The notes under the pieces: model-generated | The model's input: the letters and a program-made list of their open reading frames with translations, nothing else | What the model was told of the DNA's origin: nothing | Databases searched by the model: none | In this document: piece after piece, positions 40,171 through 49,505 of the stretch | Numbering within the stretch: the stretch's first letter is position 1 | How the letters are laid out: each line of letters begins with the position of its first letter | NCBI RefSeq assembly: GCF_018128225.1 | Contig: NZ_CP072377.1 | Location: 62,001-126,000 of the forward strand | Length of the DNA: 64,000 bases | Source of the DNA: Leptotrichia sp. oral taxon 218 | GTDB lineage: Bacteria; Fusobacteriota; Fusobacteriia; Fusobacteriales; Leptotrichiaceae | Reading direction: 5' to 3' | Program-made: the position numbers and the translations under genes

Positions 40171-41484
40171 TTAATCTTCTTTATTTAAATTGTAAAAAAA
40201 TAATGATATTAAAAATAATACTAGCGCCACTACTAGCGATGCTTTTACACCAAATGAAGTTGCACCCTTTAACTGACCAGTATTTCCAAATGTCAATACA
40301 ACTGCCTGAATTACTTGCTGTACAAGAAATGCCAATTTTAAGAACATTCCTTGTATTCCAAACATAAATCCTTCTAAACTTGTATTTTTAATTTTTGAAA
40401 CTTTTACAGAAAGTTCGCTTAACATCGCTTGTGGAAAAATAAAAGCCGCTCCACTCAGTCCCATTCCACAAATTACAAAAAATAAGTAGGCAAAACTGTA
40501 TGAATTTTCATTTATGAAAATTAAACCGATTGTTCCAATAATTAAAAGTATCATATCTAATATCAATATTTTTTTATACGAATATTTTTTCCCTAATTTA
40601 TTTGTTACAGGGAAAAATAGTCCTGCCACTCCAAACAAAATAAGTGTCGTCACAGTTAAATAACTCATTTCCCGTTTCATAACAAGAGAAATATAATAAT
40701 TCATAACTCCACGCAAAATATTAAATCCTGAAAAGAAAAAGAAATATCCTAAAAAGTATAAAATTATCTCTTTTTCATTCATTTTTTTTAACGAATCAAA
40801 AAATCCAGTAGATTTTTTATGTTTAACTTCATTATTTTTTGAAAACTTTTTTTCATTCAATAAAAATACACACGCATAAACTCCAATTACAGCCAAAATA
40901 GAAATTATAATAACTGTCGCTCTAATCCCAGTTTCAGTATTTGTTCCACCTAGTTTGGAAATTAAAATTCCTGGCAGAATCATTGCTATTCCAGTAAATA
41001 TAAGTCTGAAAGTTGATTGAGAAGTCGATAAATTAAGTCTTTCATTCTTATTGGACGCTAAATCAGGAATTAACGCGTTATACGGCGCCGCAACTAAAGT
41101 GTAGGCAGTAAAATAAAGTCCCCCAACTACTGATAAAAATATCAATGTAGCAATTTCAGAACTTTTAGGCGGGAAAAAATACATAATTGTAAAAATACCA
41201 AGTGGTAAACCACCTAACATCATAAAAATTGACCTTTTCCCATATTTTGATTTAGAATTGTCAGATAAATATCCCACAACAGGATCTGTTATTGCATCAA
41301 TAATTCTTGCAATAATAAATGCTATTATTAGCGACTTTGATGTCAAAAGCGGTGTTAAACTCTTGTCGTTTGACGGTGGCAGATAATAATATTGTAGCCA
41401 TTGGTTATAAATTTGGTCTATCATAAAATATGATACACCAAGTCCGTATATAAAATAATGTCTTTTTTGCAGTTTAAAATTCAT
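40171..41484 (-). CDS. GPH-type major facilitator sugar/cation symporter
   Basis: A 437-residue, twelve-helix inner-membrane transporter. The loop-2 motif DAITDPVVGYLSDNSKSKYGKR near residue 60 is diagnostic of the glycoside-pentoside-hexuronide family (melibiose/xyloside type). Substrate is unknown. It lies upstream of the split transketolase genes with 18-base spacing, so pentose or related uptake is an inference. ATG 41484 follows GAAAGGAAA. Confidence 0.82.
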   Translation of the reverse strand: MNFKLQKRHYFIYGLGVSYFMIDQIYNQWLQYYYLPPSNDKSLTPLLTSKSLIIAFIIARIIDAITDPVVGYLSDNSKSKYGKRSIFMMLGGLPLGIFTIMYFFPPKSSEIATLIFLSVVGGLYFTAYTLVAAPYNALIPDLASNKNERLNLSTSQSTFRLIFTGIAMILPGILISKLGGTNTETGIRATVIIISILAVIGVYACVFLLNEKKFSKNNEVKHKKSTGFFDSLKKMNEKEIILYFLGYFFFFSGFNILRGVMNYYISLVMKREMSYLTVTTLILFGVAGLFFPVTNKLGKKYSYKKILILDMILLIIGTIGLIFINENSYSFAYLFFVICGMGLSGAAFIFPQAMLSELSVKVSKIKNTSLEGFMFGIQGMFLKLAFLVQQVIQAVVLTFGNTGQLKGATSFGVKASLVVALVLFLISLFFYNLNKED

Positions 41485-41540
41485 AAACCGTTTCCTTTCT
41501 TATCTTAAAATTCTCATTCTTAACTGGATTTTTTATCTTT

Positions 41541-42497
41541 TTAATTTTTTAAAAATTCTCCTACAGTTTTTGTATATTCGGCAGTGCATTCAGGTTCTGC
41601 ATAAATTCTTGTGTGAGCACCTTTTTCAAAAACTTTTAGTTGTATTTTTTCGAAATTTGCAAGTTTGTTGTACTCTTCCATAAGCATTCCGTAAGTAGTC
41701 GCTTTATCGTTTTTTGACTGAATTATAAGTGTCGGTATTCTTTTCAATAAATATGAAAGTCTTAAATTTTCAAGATGATTTCCGACTCTTAAATTAAAAA
41801 TTCTTATAACTATGCTCACAATAAATTTTGGAACTCTTCTTTTTTTAGCATCCGATTTTATTCTTTTTTTCACATTGGAAATAGTACTGTCCAAAATCAT
41901 TTTTTCTATGACAATTCCTTTTTTTCTAAGTGCTGACTGATAATATTTGGAAACAATCGCTGAACCCATTCCACCTTGCGAAAATCCATATAAAATAAAA
42001 TTTTTCTTAGAATATTTTTCAGAAAGCATTTCCATTGTATGAAAAATATCTTGTGCAAAATTATAGCCCATTTTTGTCCTTGCCACATCAGACATTCCTG
42101 AGTTTCTCAAGTCTGGAATAAAAAAATTATATTTTTTATCTAGTCCTGTATCTTTAAATATTTGTAAATACTGAATTGAAGAAAGTCTATTAACTCCTCT
42201 TCCATGAGAAATTATTACAGTTTTTTCTGCTCCTTTATTTTCTATGTACCAGCCATACAACTGAATTTTCCCTGATTTATAGCCAACTTCTTCGTAGTTA
42301 AATCCATAGTCCATTGGATTTGCTTTATTTTCTATATTATATTTTTGTCTTAACTTTTTACTGTCGTAAACTTCTTCAAAAGTGACTCTTGGATATTTTT
42401 CAATTTGGTTTATAAAATATCTAAGCGATACATACGCAACCAAAAACAAAAATATCAAAAACAACACATTTATCGCTATTAATACTTCTATTGCCAT
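41541..42497 (-). CDS. membrane-anchored alpha/beta hydrolase
   Basis: A 318-residue protein with one N-terminal membrane anchor (about 3-27) and an alpha/beta hydrolase fold. Visible parts are the oxyanion region ISHGRG near 96, the nucleophile elbow GFSQGG (Ser) near 171, the acid Asp in SKNDKATTYG near 264, and the His in GAHTRIYAEP near 295. It resembles BEM46/YqkD-type hydrolases; the substrate is unknown. A weak AAAGGATAAA site precedes ATG 42497. The spacing to the GPH transporter is 56 bases. Confidence 0.82.
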   Translation of the reverse strand: MAIEVLIAINVLFLIFLFLVAYVSLRYFINQIEKYPRVTFEEVYDSKKLRQKYNIENKANPMDYGFNYEEVGYKSGKIQLYGWYIENKGAEKTVIISHGRGVNRLSSIQYLQIFKDTGLDKKYNFFIPDLRNSGMSDVARTKMGYNFAQDIFHTMEMLSEKYSKKNFILYGFSQGGMGSAIVSKYYQSALRKKGIVIEKMILDSTISNVKKRIKSDAKKRRVPKFIVSIVIRIFNLRVGNHLENLRLSYLLKRIPTLIIQSKNDKATTYGMLMEEYNKLANFEKIQLKVFEKGAHTRIYAEPECTAEYTKTVGEFLKN

Positions 42498-42560
42498 TTT
42501 TATCCTTTCTATTTTTTTATTTTTATTATTTAATTTATTTTTTTAATTCATTTATTTTTT

Positions 42561-43091
42561 TTATTTAGTTTTATAAAAAAAATTTTTTTTATAAACAATT
42601 GGATTCAATTTTTCTTTTTTCTCCAAAAATAATTCTTTTAACAGAAATCCATTTTTTTCAATTTTTATTTTTTTTAAAAAATTTTCTTGAATTTTAAAAT
42701 TTTTTATAATTTCTTTTTTTCCTATATTTTTATTTTCTGAATTTTTTAAATTTTTTGAATTTTCCATATTTCCATTATTTTCAAAAAAGTTTCCAAATTT
42801 TTCAATATCCTTCCAATTTACAAAAATATTTTTTTTCTCAAAACCATTTTTCCCCTCGATATCTTCAAAATTATTATTTTCTCGAATTTTTTTCAAATAT
42901 TCCTGTCCCTTTTTATCAAATCCCAAAATTCTGACATAATTTATCTCAAAATCCATCATTCCAGCCTTTATGTTTAACAAAATATTTAAAATAATCCGCT
43001 CCACACGCCTGTTTGATAAGTTTCTTGACTTCGTATTTTCCAAAAATTCCCTATAATTTTTTGAAATTTCCGCTCCCTTATATATTCTAGC
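42561..43091 (-). CDS. tmcAL: tmcAL 3' exon (C-terminal domain of tRNA(Met) cytidine acetate ligase)
   Basis: Reading in the frame set by splicing from 43091, it begins ARIYKGAEISKNYREFLE and continues with SNRRVERIILNILLN and YVRILGFDKKGQEYLKKI, the signature C-terminal region of TmcAL/YlbM (RYTRTRIQR, RVLGFNxxG). It has no ribosome binding site or good start of its own: the first in-frame start is a TTG at 43043 that would miss 16 conserved residues. So it should be made only by splicing of the IStron RNA. The last ~100 residues are an Asn/Lys/Glu-rich extension not typical of the family. Confidence 0.88.
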   Translation of the reverse strand, partial: ARIYKGAEISKNYREFLENTKSRNLSNRRVERIILNILLNIKAGMMDFEINYVRILGFDKKGQEYLKKIRENNNFEDIEGKNGFEKKNIFVNWKDIEKFGNFFENNGNMENSKNLKNSENKNIGKKEIIKNFKIQENFLKKIKIEKNGFLLKELFLEKKEKLNPIVYKKNFFYKTK

Positions 43092-43170
43092 CTGAACCTC
43101 CCACGACTAAAGTCGCAGGGTTCTAAAATCTTTAAAAGTATTTAAAAATTTTCTAAGAAGTTTGATAGCT

Positions 43171-44419
43171 TTACACTACCCTTATTCTTTTAGGTGTGTT
43201 CAGTTCACCTCTATTGTATAGGACGCTTAAGTCCACAACTTTACTTTTTCTTAATATATTTAATGCTCCATTACAATCCGCATTTATGAGTTTACCTGTG
43301 CTTGTTTGATATAGTCCTCTTTTTATTCTTTTTCCACTGAATATATATTCTTTTTGATTTTCTTTATCATATATTGGAATTTCATCTCCATCAAAGAAAC
43401 TTGCTTTTGATGTATAACTTTCTTCTTGCAGTTTAAATTTTATTCCATATAGTTTACATAGATATATTATTTTATTTCTTAATTTTCCATATGGTATATT
43501 TACAAAGTTCTGATTATTTATGCTTCCAATATTTGATTTTCTTTGAAAATCTTCATTATATCCTAGAACTATTCTTCCTATATCATTATTAAGACAATAA
43601 TTTATAATTATTCTTGCTGCTTTTGAAAGATAATCATTTATGCGATTATTTCTCCTTCTAGCTATTCTCTTTTGCCTTAATGTTATATGCTCTATCTTTT
43701 GCTTATCTTTAATGCTTTGCAATTTTGCATTTGTCTTGTTATAGTATTGATTAATAGATTTTAATTTTCTGCCGTCTATTAGGAATGAAGCTCCGTTATT
43801 TGTAACACAAGTACATAGATTGTCTATACCTAAATCTATTCCTAGTCCATTTTCTTTGTTTAATTCCCTTTGAACTTCCTCTACTTCATAAGTATATTGA
43901 ATTTCAAAGTACCTAGAATGTTGTTTTGGTATTATTCTAATCTCTTTTATTTTCTTGCCTTTTAATACTGGTGGCAGCTTAATTTTAACTTCCTGATGAG
44001 TTTTCTTAAACGAATTTGAATAAGGAACTATCAGCATATCATCTTTTAATCTTACAAAACCTATAACAAGAGTTGTAAAACCATCTTTAGCAAGATATTT
44101 AGGTAATTTTATATCTTTAAAATTATATTGACCATTCTTAGCAAGTTTTAAAAGTCCAAAAAATGATTTGAAACTTCCGTCTACTTCTTTTAGAATTTGT
44201 TGAGCCATATTAGAATTTAACTTCTTAATAGTTCTCACTGTTTTTAAGCATTTTATAGTTTTCATTATAACTTAAATACTTTTTCTTATTAAAATAGTAT
44301 TGTCTAATATTATATATAGCTTCATTAGTTAAGTTCTTGGCTATATGAGATAAATATTTTAAATTTCTAAACTCCTTTTTACTAAGATGTTTTACCTGTT
44401 GTTTTAAAGTTAAATACAT
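43171..44419 (-). pseudogene. frameshifted tnpB of IStron 2
   Basis: Nearly identical to the intact TnpB at 1850-3097 but broken by a single inserted T at about 44229 (AACTAT-TAA where the intact copy reads AAY-TAY-AAG). The first 64 residues are in one frame and the rest, with all RuvC motifs (GIDLGIDN, GYNEDF, NADCNGALN), in another. No internal start would restore the N-terminus, so it is probably inactive, and the element is likely fixed in place. Confidence 0.85.
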
Positions 44420-44519
44420 AGATATCACCTCCTTTTCATCAGAGATATTATACCATGTATTCTACATTTTATCTGTCAAAAAAGTAATATTTTTTAAATG
44501 TTTTTAAAGTTTTTAAAAC

Positions 44520-45028
44520 CCCACAACAGTGGGAAGCGTCGTTCACACAAGTGCGCTACTACTTATGCAGTTCTCTTGGCATATATACTCCTTAATAAAT
44601 TAAGGAGATTAGCCTTGAACTTCTTGTTATCTCTAACAAGCACAGACTATATCTTATCCTTATCCTATTTCAAGGACTTAGGCGAAACCACTTCCAATAC
44701 CAATCGCTTGTATTGTACTCCCCTCACGAGGGATAGTCGTTGAACTTTCCTTTTCAGGCTTAGCTGCTGATTGTCTATTATCATAATGTTTAGGATTTAA
44801 CCTTGCACCATCTAGTATATTTTTTCTGCTTTCGCTACCTTCACACTTATACCATATTTGAACGAAGGTATTATGTTGTGGTCATACTAGCTTTAAGAGT
44901 TCCCAGCAATTCAGTTTCTTTGTTGCACAGTTCTTTCTGTGTCTACATACAAGTTTCCCTATATGCTTACTAAAATTTTTGTGCAATTCATCTCACGACT
45001 AAAGTTGCGAGTGTTCTTGCGCTATTTA
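44520..45028 (-). ncRNA. group I intron core of IStron 2
   Basis: Same group I arrangement as the copy at 1231-1740: R GTTCAACGACTA (44745-44734) and S AAGATATAGTC (44655-44645), giving the same five-pair P7, plus the internal guide GTAAG paired to TTTAT. The frame restoration in the host gene supports splicing at these sites. Confidence 0.85.
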
Positions 45029-45913
45029 ATAAATTTCACAATTAATGTCATAAATTTCCATTATTTTTTCTTTTTTTTCAGTCAAAATCTTATATTTTAC
45101 GATTTTAAAGATTTCTTCCTTTAGTTTTTGAAAATTAATTCCATTTTTTATTTTAAATTCTAAATTTTCAAGAATTATTTCAAAAGATTTTTCTGGCACA
45201 AATTTCTGAATTTTTTCCAGCTTTTCCAAAATAAGTTTTTTTGATTTTAAATTTTTATCGCCACAAAATTCTTCCAAAATTTTTTCCAGTTCATTCCGTA
45301 AAAACGAAGCACTGGCAAACTCCTCCCTCTCTTTTTCAACTTTTTCTTCATTATATTCTGAAATTTCCCTTTTTACAATAAACGGCTTTATTCCAAGATT
45401 ACTTTTCTCAATCTCACGCATATATTCCAAAGCCAAAATATTATTCGACTTCACAATTCCATCCAACTCATATTCCTTCAATGCTAATCTTTGAGAAGTG
45501 CTATAACTATTGCCTTTTTTCATATATCCCATAAGTTTGTCCTTGTAATCCTGCCTTTTCTGCAAATCAAGCACCTTTTGCAAAACCTCAATATTTTCCT
45601 CCTCTGCTCCAAAAACCTGAATATCCATTCCCAAATAATCCAAAATTCGTGTCGCCATCTTTGAAAAAATCTCAGCATTTTGAATCGAATAGTAAAGTGG
45701 AAGTTCTGCAACTAAATTAACACCACACTCTAAATTAACCTGCGTTTTTTCCCATTTATCCAAAAACGAAATTTCTCCCCGCTGAACAAAATCCCCACTT
45801 CCTACAACAGCAATAAAGACATCTTTACCAAATATTTCCCTAATTTTCCTGATTTGATACAAATGACCATTGTGAAATGGATTATATTCAGCAACAATTC
45901 CTATTTTTAACAA
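45029..45913 (-). CDS. tmcAL: tmcAL 5' exon (N-terminal part of tRNA(Met) cytidine acetate ligase)
   Basis: TmcAL makes N4-acetylcytidine at the wobble base of elongator tRNA(Met), using acetate and ATP. The 5' exon gives 295 residues with the nucleotidylyltransferase motif EYNPFHNGHLYQ near residue 9, VVGSGDFVQRGE near 36, KSNNILALEYMR near 155 and SASFLRNEL near 199. Without splicing, translation stops at TAA in the intron (45028-45026) and the protein lacks the conserved C-terminal domain. Spliced length is 471 residues. AGGAGAAA precedes ATG 45913. Confidence 0.92.
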
Positions 45914-46206
45914 TTTTTTCTCCTAAAAACTTTTCTTATTGTTACACATATTATATCATATATCCAACTAATTTTTATAAGTTTTTTTAATTTCTTTAAA
46001 AAATTTCTCAAAATTTTTTATTTAAATTGATGAATGCTTTTAAATATTGAAAATATTTTAAAAAGATAGCTAAAAGCAAATTTTTATTAGCGGCTTAAAT
46101 ATTTTACTCAAAGCTGAATATTGAAAAATTATTGTATAAATCAATGTTATTGTGGTATAATATATTAATGTTGAAAATATTATTTGAAATAATGGAGTAA
46201 AAAAAT

Positions 46207-46704
46207 ATGATAAAGTTAGTTTTGTTAGATGTCGATGGAACTCTTACAGATGGCGGAGTCTATCATGGAAATGATGGAAATGTAACAAAAAAATTTAATG
46301 TAAAAGACGGCTACATCATTGCCAATGCTAGAAAAGTAGGAATTGACTTTGGCATTGTTACTGGAGGAAACGGAAAGCTTTTGGAATATCGTGCAAAAAA
46401 ATTGAAAATGAAATATTTATTTTGTGAAGTCGAAAAAAAAGAAGATGTACTTACAAAATTGATGGAAGAAACTGGATTAAAAATGGAAGAAATCGCTTAT
46501 ATGGGTGATGATTTGAACGATATAAACATAATAAAAAAAGTTGGTTTTTCAGGAGCTCCAGCGGATGCTGTGGATGAAGTTTTGGAAATAGTTGACTTTG
46601 TTTGTGCTAAAAAAGGTGGAAATGGCGCTGTTAGAGAATTTGTTGAAACTATTTTGAAAAAAGAAAACTTATATGAAAAATTTTTAGAAATATGTTTAAT
46701 TTAA
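46207..46704 (+). CDS. kdsC: 3-deoxy-D-manno-octulosonate 8-phosphate phosphatase (KdsC)
   Basis: A HAD-family phosphatase of 165 residues that removes phosphate from KDO-8-P in lipid A/LPS core synthesis. Motifs: the nucleophile DVDGTLTDGG near residue 8, the Thr motif VTGGNGK, a Lys, and the acidic GDDLNDINII near 102. Length fits KdsC tetramers. The neighbouring gene is a lipid-metabolism-type kinase fusion. Start ATG 46207 follows a weak GGAGTAAAAA site. Other KDO genes are not in the window. Confidence 0.9.
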   Translation: MIKLVLLDVDGTLTDGGVYHGNDGNVTKKFNVKDGYIIANARKVGIDFGIVTGGNGKLLEYRAKKLKMKYLFCEVEKKEDVLTKLMEETGLKMEEIAYMGDDLNDINIIKKVGFSGAPADAVDEVLEIVDFVCAKKGGNGAVREFVETILKKENLYEKFLEICLI

Positions 46705-46739
46705 AATAAAAAATAAAAAAATTATTTTAGGAGGGAAAA

Positions 46740-49244
46740 ATGGCAATTAAATATTTGGACGCCAAAAGACTGAAAATGTTATTTATTGGCGGAGGGAAAT
46801 GGGTAATAAAACATGAAGAGCTATTAAATGAGTTAAATGTTTATCCAGTTCCAGACGGAGATACAGGAAGCAATATGGCAATGACTCTAAATTCTATGAT
46901 AACTGATTTGGAGCAAAAAACAAGTGAAAAGATAACTATGCAAGAATTTACTGATACAGTTGAAGAAGCAGTTCTAATGGGAGCTAGAGGAAATTCTGGA
47001 ACAATTTTGTCACAAGTGATAACAGGATTTCTTCGTGGAATTGGAGAAAAGAAAAAATTATTTCCAAAAGATGTCGCAAATGCATTGGTAAAATCCAAAG
47101 AAACTGCTTATAACGCAGTTGGAGAGCCGATGGAAGGAACAATTCTTACCGTTATAAGAAAAATTTCTGAAAAAGCATTGGAATGTGCGGAAAAAACGGA
47201 AGATTTGGTTGTATTTTTAAAAGAAATTGTTGAAACTGGAAACAAAGCAGTGGAAGAAACTCCTGAACTTTTGCCAAAATTGAAGGAAGCTGGAGTTGTA
47301 GATGCTGGTGGAAAAGGACTTTTCTTTTTATTTGAAGGATTTTACAAAGTTACGACTGAATTAAATTTATTGGTTGAGTTACAAAAAGCGCAAGTTAAGG
47401 AAAATGAATTTGACAAAACGATAGCAAATATTGACCATGATCCAGAAAGCATACACTTTCAATATTGTACAGAATTTATAATTTTAAATGGAAATTTTGA
47501 TACGGAAGAATATAAAAAAAGGATATTAGAATTAGGAGATTCTGCGGTTTTTGCTCAAACTTCTAAAAAGTTTAAGACACATATTCATACAAATCATCCA
47601 GGAAAAGCTTTTGAAATAGCGTTGGAATATGGTCCGCTTGAAAAAATGAAAGTTGAAAATATGAGATTGCAGCACGACAATTTACAAATTTTTAGTGAAA
47701 AAGATGAAGCCAAAATATTTGAAAATCCAAAAGTTGATAAAACTAAAAATGCTTTTGTGATTTTGGCGGATACAGAAAATTTGAAAGAAGAATTTTTGAA
47801 ACTGGGAGCTGATGTTGTAATACTTGGTGGACAAAGTAAAAATCCAAGCGTTCAAGAAATATTAAATGCAATTGAAAAAATAAAAAAACAAAATATCTAT
47901 ATTTTGCCAAATAATAAAAATGTAATTACAACGGCAAAATTGGCAGCTGAAAAATCTAAAAAGACAGTTATTGTTCAAGAAACTAAAACAATGCTTGAAG
48001 GATATTATTACTTAAAAAACAAAGAAGATGGAGTTTCTGAAATAAAAAAATCCGCTAAAAGAAATGCTTCGATTGAAATTACAAAAGCTGTGAGAGATAC
48101 GAAAATTGAAAATTTAATGATTGCAAAAGACGATTTTATTGGACTTGTAAATGGGAAAATAAAATATTCTAAAAAAACACTTGATGAGCTTGTAACTCAA
48201 ATGCTTGACGAATTAGTTACCGAAAATACGATTACGGCGACAGTTGTAGTTGGAAACCAAAAAGATGAAGCTTCTAAAAAGAGCATTGACACTAAATTAA
48301 AAAATGTGAAAACGGTTACTATTGAAGGAAATCAAAATAATTATTTTTATTATATTTATTTAGAAAACAAAGATCCAAATATGCCTGAAATAGCAATTTT
48401 GACTGATTCAATTTCAGATTTGACAAAAGAAGATATAGAAGAGTTGCCAATAAAAATAGTTCCATTAAAAATTGACATTAATGGTAATCTTTTAAAAGAT
48501 GGAGTTGAAATTACAACTTCGGAATTTTGGCACGAAATGATGGGGAAAAATGCGAATATAAAAACTTCACAGCCATCACCGCAAGAATTTTTAAACGCTT
48601 ATAACAGACTTTTTGAAAAAGGTTATAAAAAAATAATTTCGATTCATGCCTCTTCAAAATTGAGTGGAACAATTCAAGCGGCTAAAGTTGCGAGAAGTCT
48701 TACAAATAGGGAAAATGACATAGAATTAATAGACAGTTTGGGTGTTTCTCTGTTAGAAGGATTTTTAGTATTAGGAGCTGCTGGGAAAATTATAAGAGGA
48801 GAAAGTTTTGTAACTGTTTTAAATTGGGTAAATAACTTTAAAAATAAAGGGAAATTGCTTATGGTAATTCCTGATTTAAAATATTTGGAAAAAGGTGGAA
48901 GAATTGGAAAGGCAAGTTCTACAATAGCTGGAGCACTTAACATGAAACCAATTTTAACGATTAGCCAAGGAGAAATTGCAGTTGAGAAAAAAGTTCTGGG
49001 AGAAAGAAATGCACAAAAATATATTGAAAAATATATAGAAAGAGAAAGTAAAAAACAAAGCATAATAGTTATGAGCGGTTGGGGTGGAACTCAAACTGAA
49101 CTAGATAGTGTTATGAAAGTTTATTCGGAAGTTGAAGGAAATCCTAAAATAAGTACACTTATTTTAAATAGAGAAATTGGTGCGGTAATTGGAGCACATG
49201 CAGGACCTGTTTATGGAATGTTTGTCTTCCCTAGACTTAGTTAA
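46740..49244 (+). CDS. fusion of FakA-type kinase (DAK2) and DegV fatty-acid-binding domain
   Basis: An 834-residue protein with two modules. Residues about 1-540 match the FakA-type kinase: DhaL/DAK2 domain with PVPDGDTGSN near 37, then the FakA middle and C-terminal domains. Residues about 548-834 are a DegV (FakB-like) domain, with LTDSISDLTKEDIE near 558 and the lipid-binding SIHASSKLSG near 642. Separate FakA and FakB proteins phosphorylate exogenous fatty acids in Firmicutes; here kinase and substrate carrier are one chain. AGGAGGGAAAA precedes ATG 46740. The role is inferred from domains. Confidence 0.83.
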   Translation: MAIKYLDAKRLKMLFIGGGKWVIKHEELLNELNVYPVPDGDTGSNMAMTLNSMITDLEQKTSEKITMQEFTDTVEEAVLMGARGNSGTILSQVITGFLRGIGEKKKLFPKDVANALVKSKETAYNAVGEPMEGTILTVIRKISEKALECAEKTEDLVVFLKEIVETGNKAVEETPELLPKLKEAGVVDAGGKGLFFLFEGFYKVTTELNLLVELQKAQVKENEFDKTIANIDHDPESIHFQYCTEFIILNGNFDTEEYKKRILELGDSAVFAQTSKKFKTHIHTNHPGKAFEIALEYGPLEKMKVENMRLQHDNLQIFSEKDEAKIFENPKVDKTKNAFVILADTENLKEEFLKLGADVVILGGQSKNPSVQEILNAIEKIKKQNIYILPNNKNVITTAKLAAEKSKKTVIVQETKTMLEGYYYLKNKEDGVSEIKKSAKRNASIEITKAVRDTKIENLMIAKDDFIGLVNGKIKYSKKTLDELVTQMLDELVTENTITATVVVGNQKDEASKKSIDTKLKNVKTVTIEGNQNNYFYYIYLENKDPNMPEIAILTDSISDLTKEDIEELPIKIVPLKIDINGNLLKDGVEITTSEFWHEMMGKNANIKTSQPSPQEFLNAYNRLFEKGYKKIISIHASSKLSGTIQAAKVARSLTNRENDIELIDSLGVSLLEGFLVLGAAGKIIRGESFVTVLNWVNNFKNKGKLLMVIPDLKYLEKGGRIGKASSTIAGALNMKPILTISQGEIAVEKKVLGERNAQKYIEKYIERESKKQSIIVMSGWGGTQTELDSVMKVYSEVEGNPKISTLILNREIGAVIGAHAGPVYGMFVFPRLS

Positions 49245-49505
49245 AACAAAAAAATATTTTTATATTCAAAATATTTTCAAAAAAAACTATGTTAATTTAG
49301 AAATAAATATGCTATAATAAGAACATGTAAAATTTTATAAACAAAATTTTTTAAATCTAAATTTCACAAATATTAACAAATTAAAATTTTCAAAATAAAG
49401 ACTTTTGGAGCTAAAAAGTGATTTTTATAAAAAAGTCAAAATATAACTTCAATTAGATTTTGAGATTTATAAAATACAAAAAAATAAAAAAATAAGGAGG
49501 TTTTT

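Larger units (their letters stand above)
43092..45028 (-). mobile_element. IStron 2, inside tmcAL
   Basis: A 1937-bp element of the same family as IStron 1, with the same TAAATAG start after TTTAT (45033-45029) and GGTTCAG end. Removing exactly 45028-43092 joins the tmcAL codons in frame (TAT then GCT). The intron core is conserved: R at 44745-44734 and S at 44655-44645 (minus strand), with the guide GTAAG near 44970. Its tnpB is frameshifted. Confidence 0.9.

Noticed and set aside
42561-43043. Separate 160-residue hypothetical gene starting at TTG 43043
   Set aside because: It is the in-frame continuation of the tmcAL 3' exon from 43091; there is no ribosome binding site at the TTG and conserved residues lie before it.
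44498-44743. 81-residue ORF opposite the intron core of IStron 2
   Set aside because: Same reason: antisense to structured intron RNA, no ribosome binding site.
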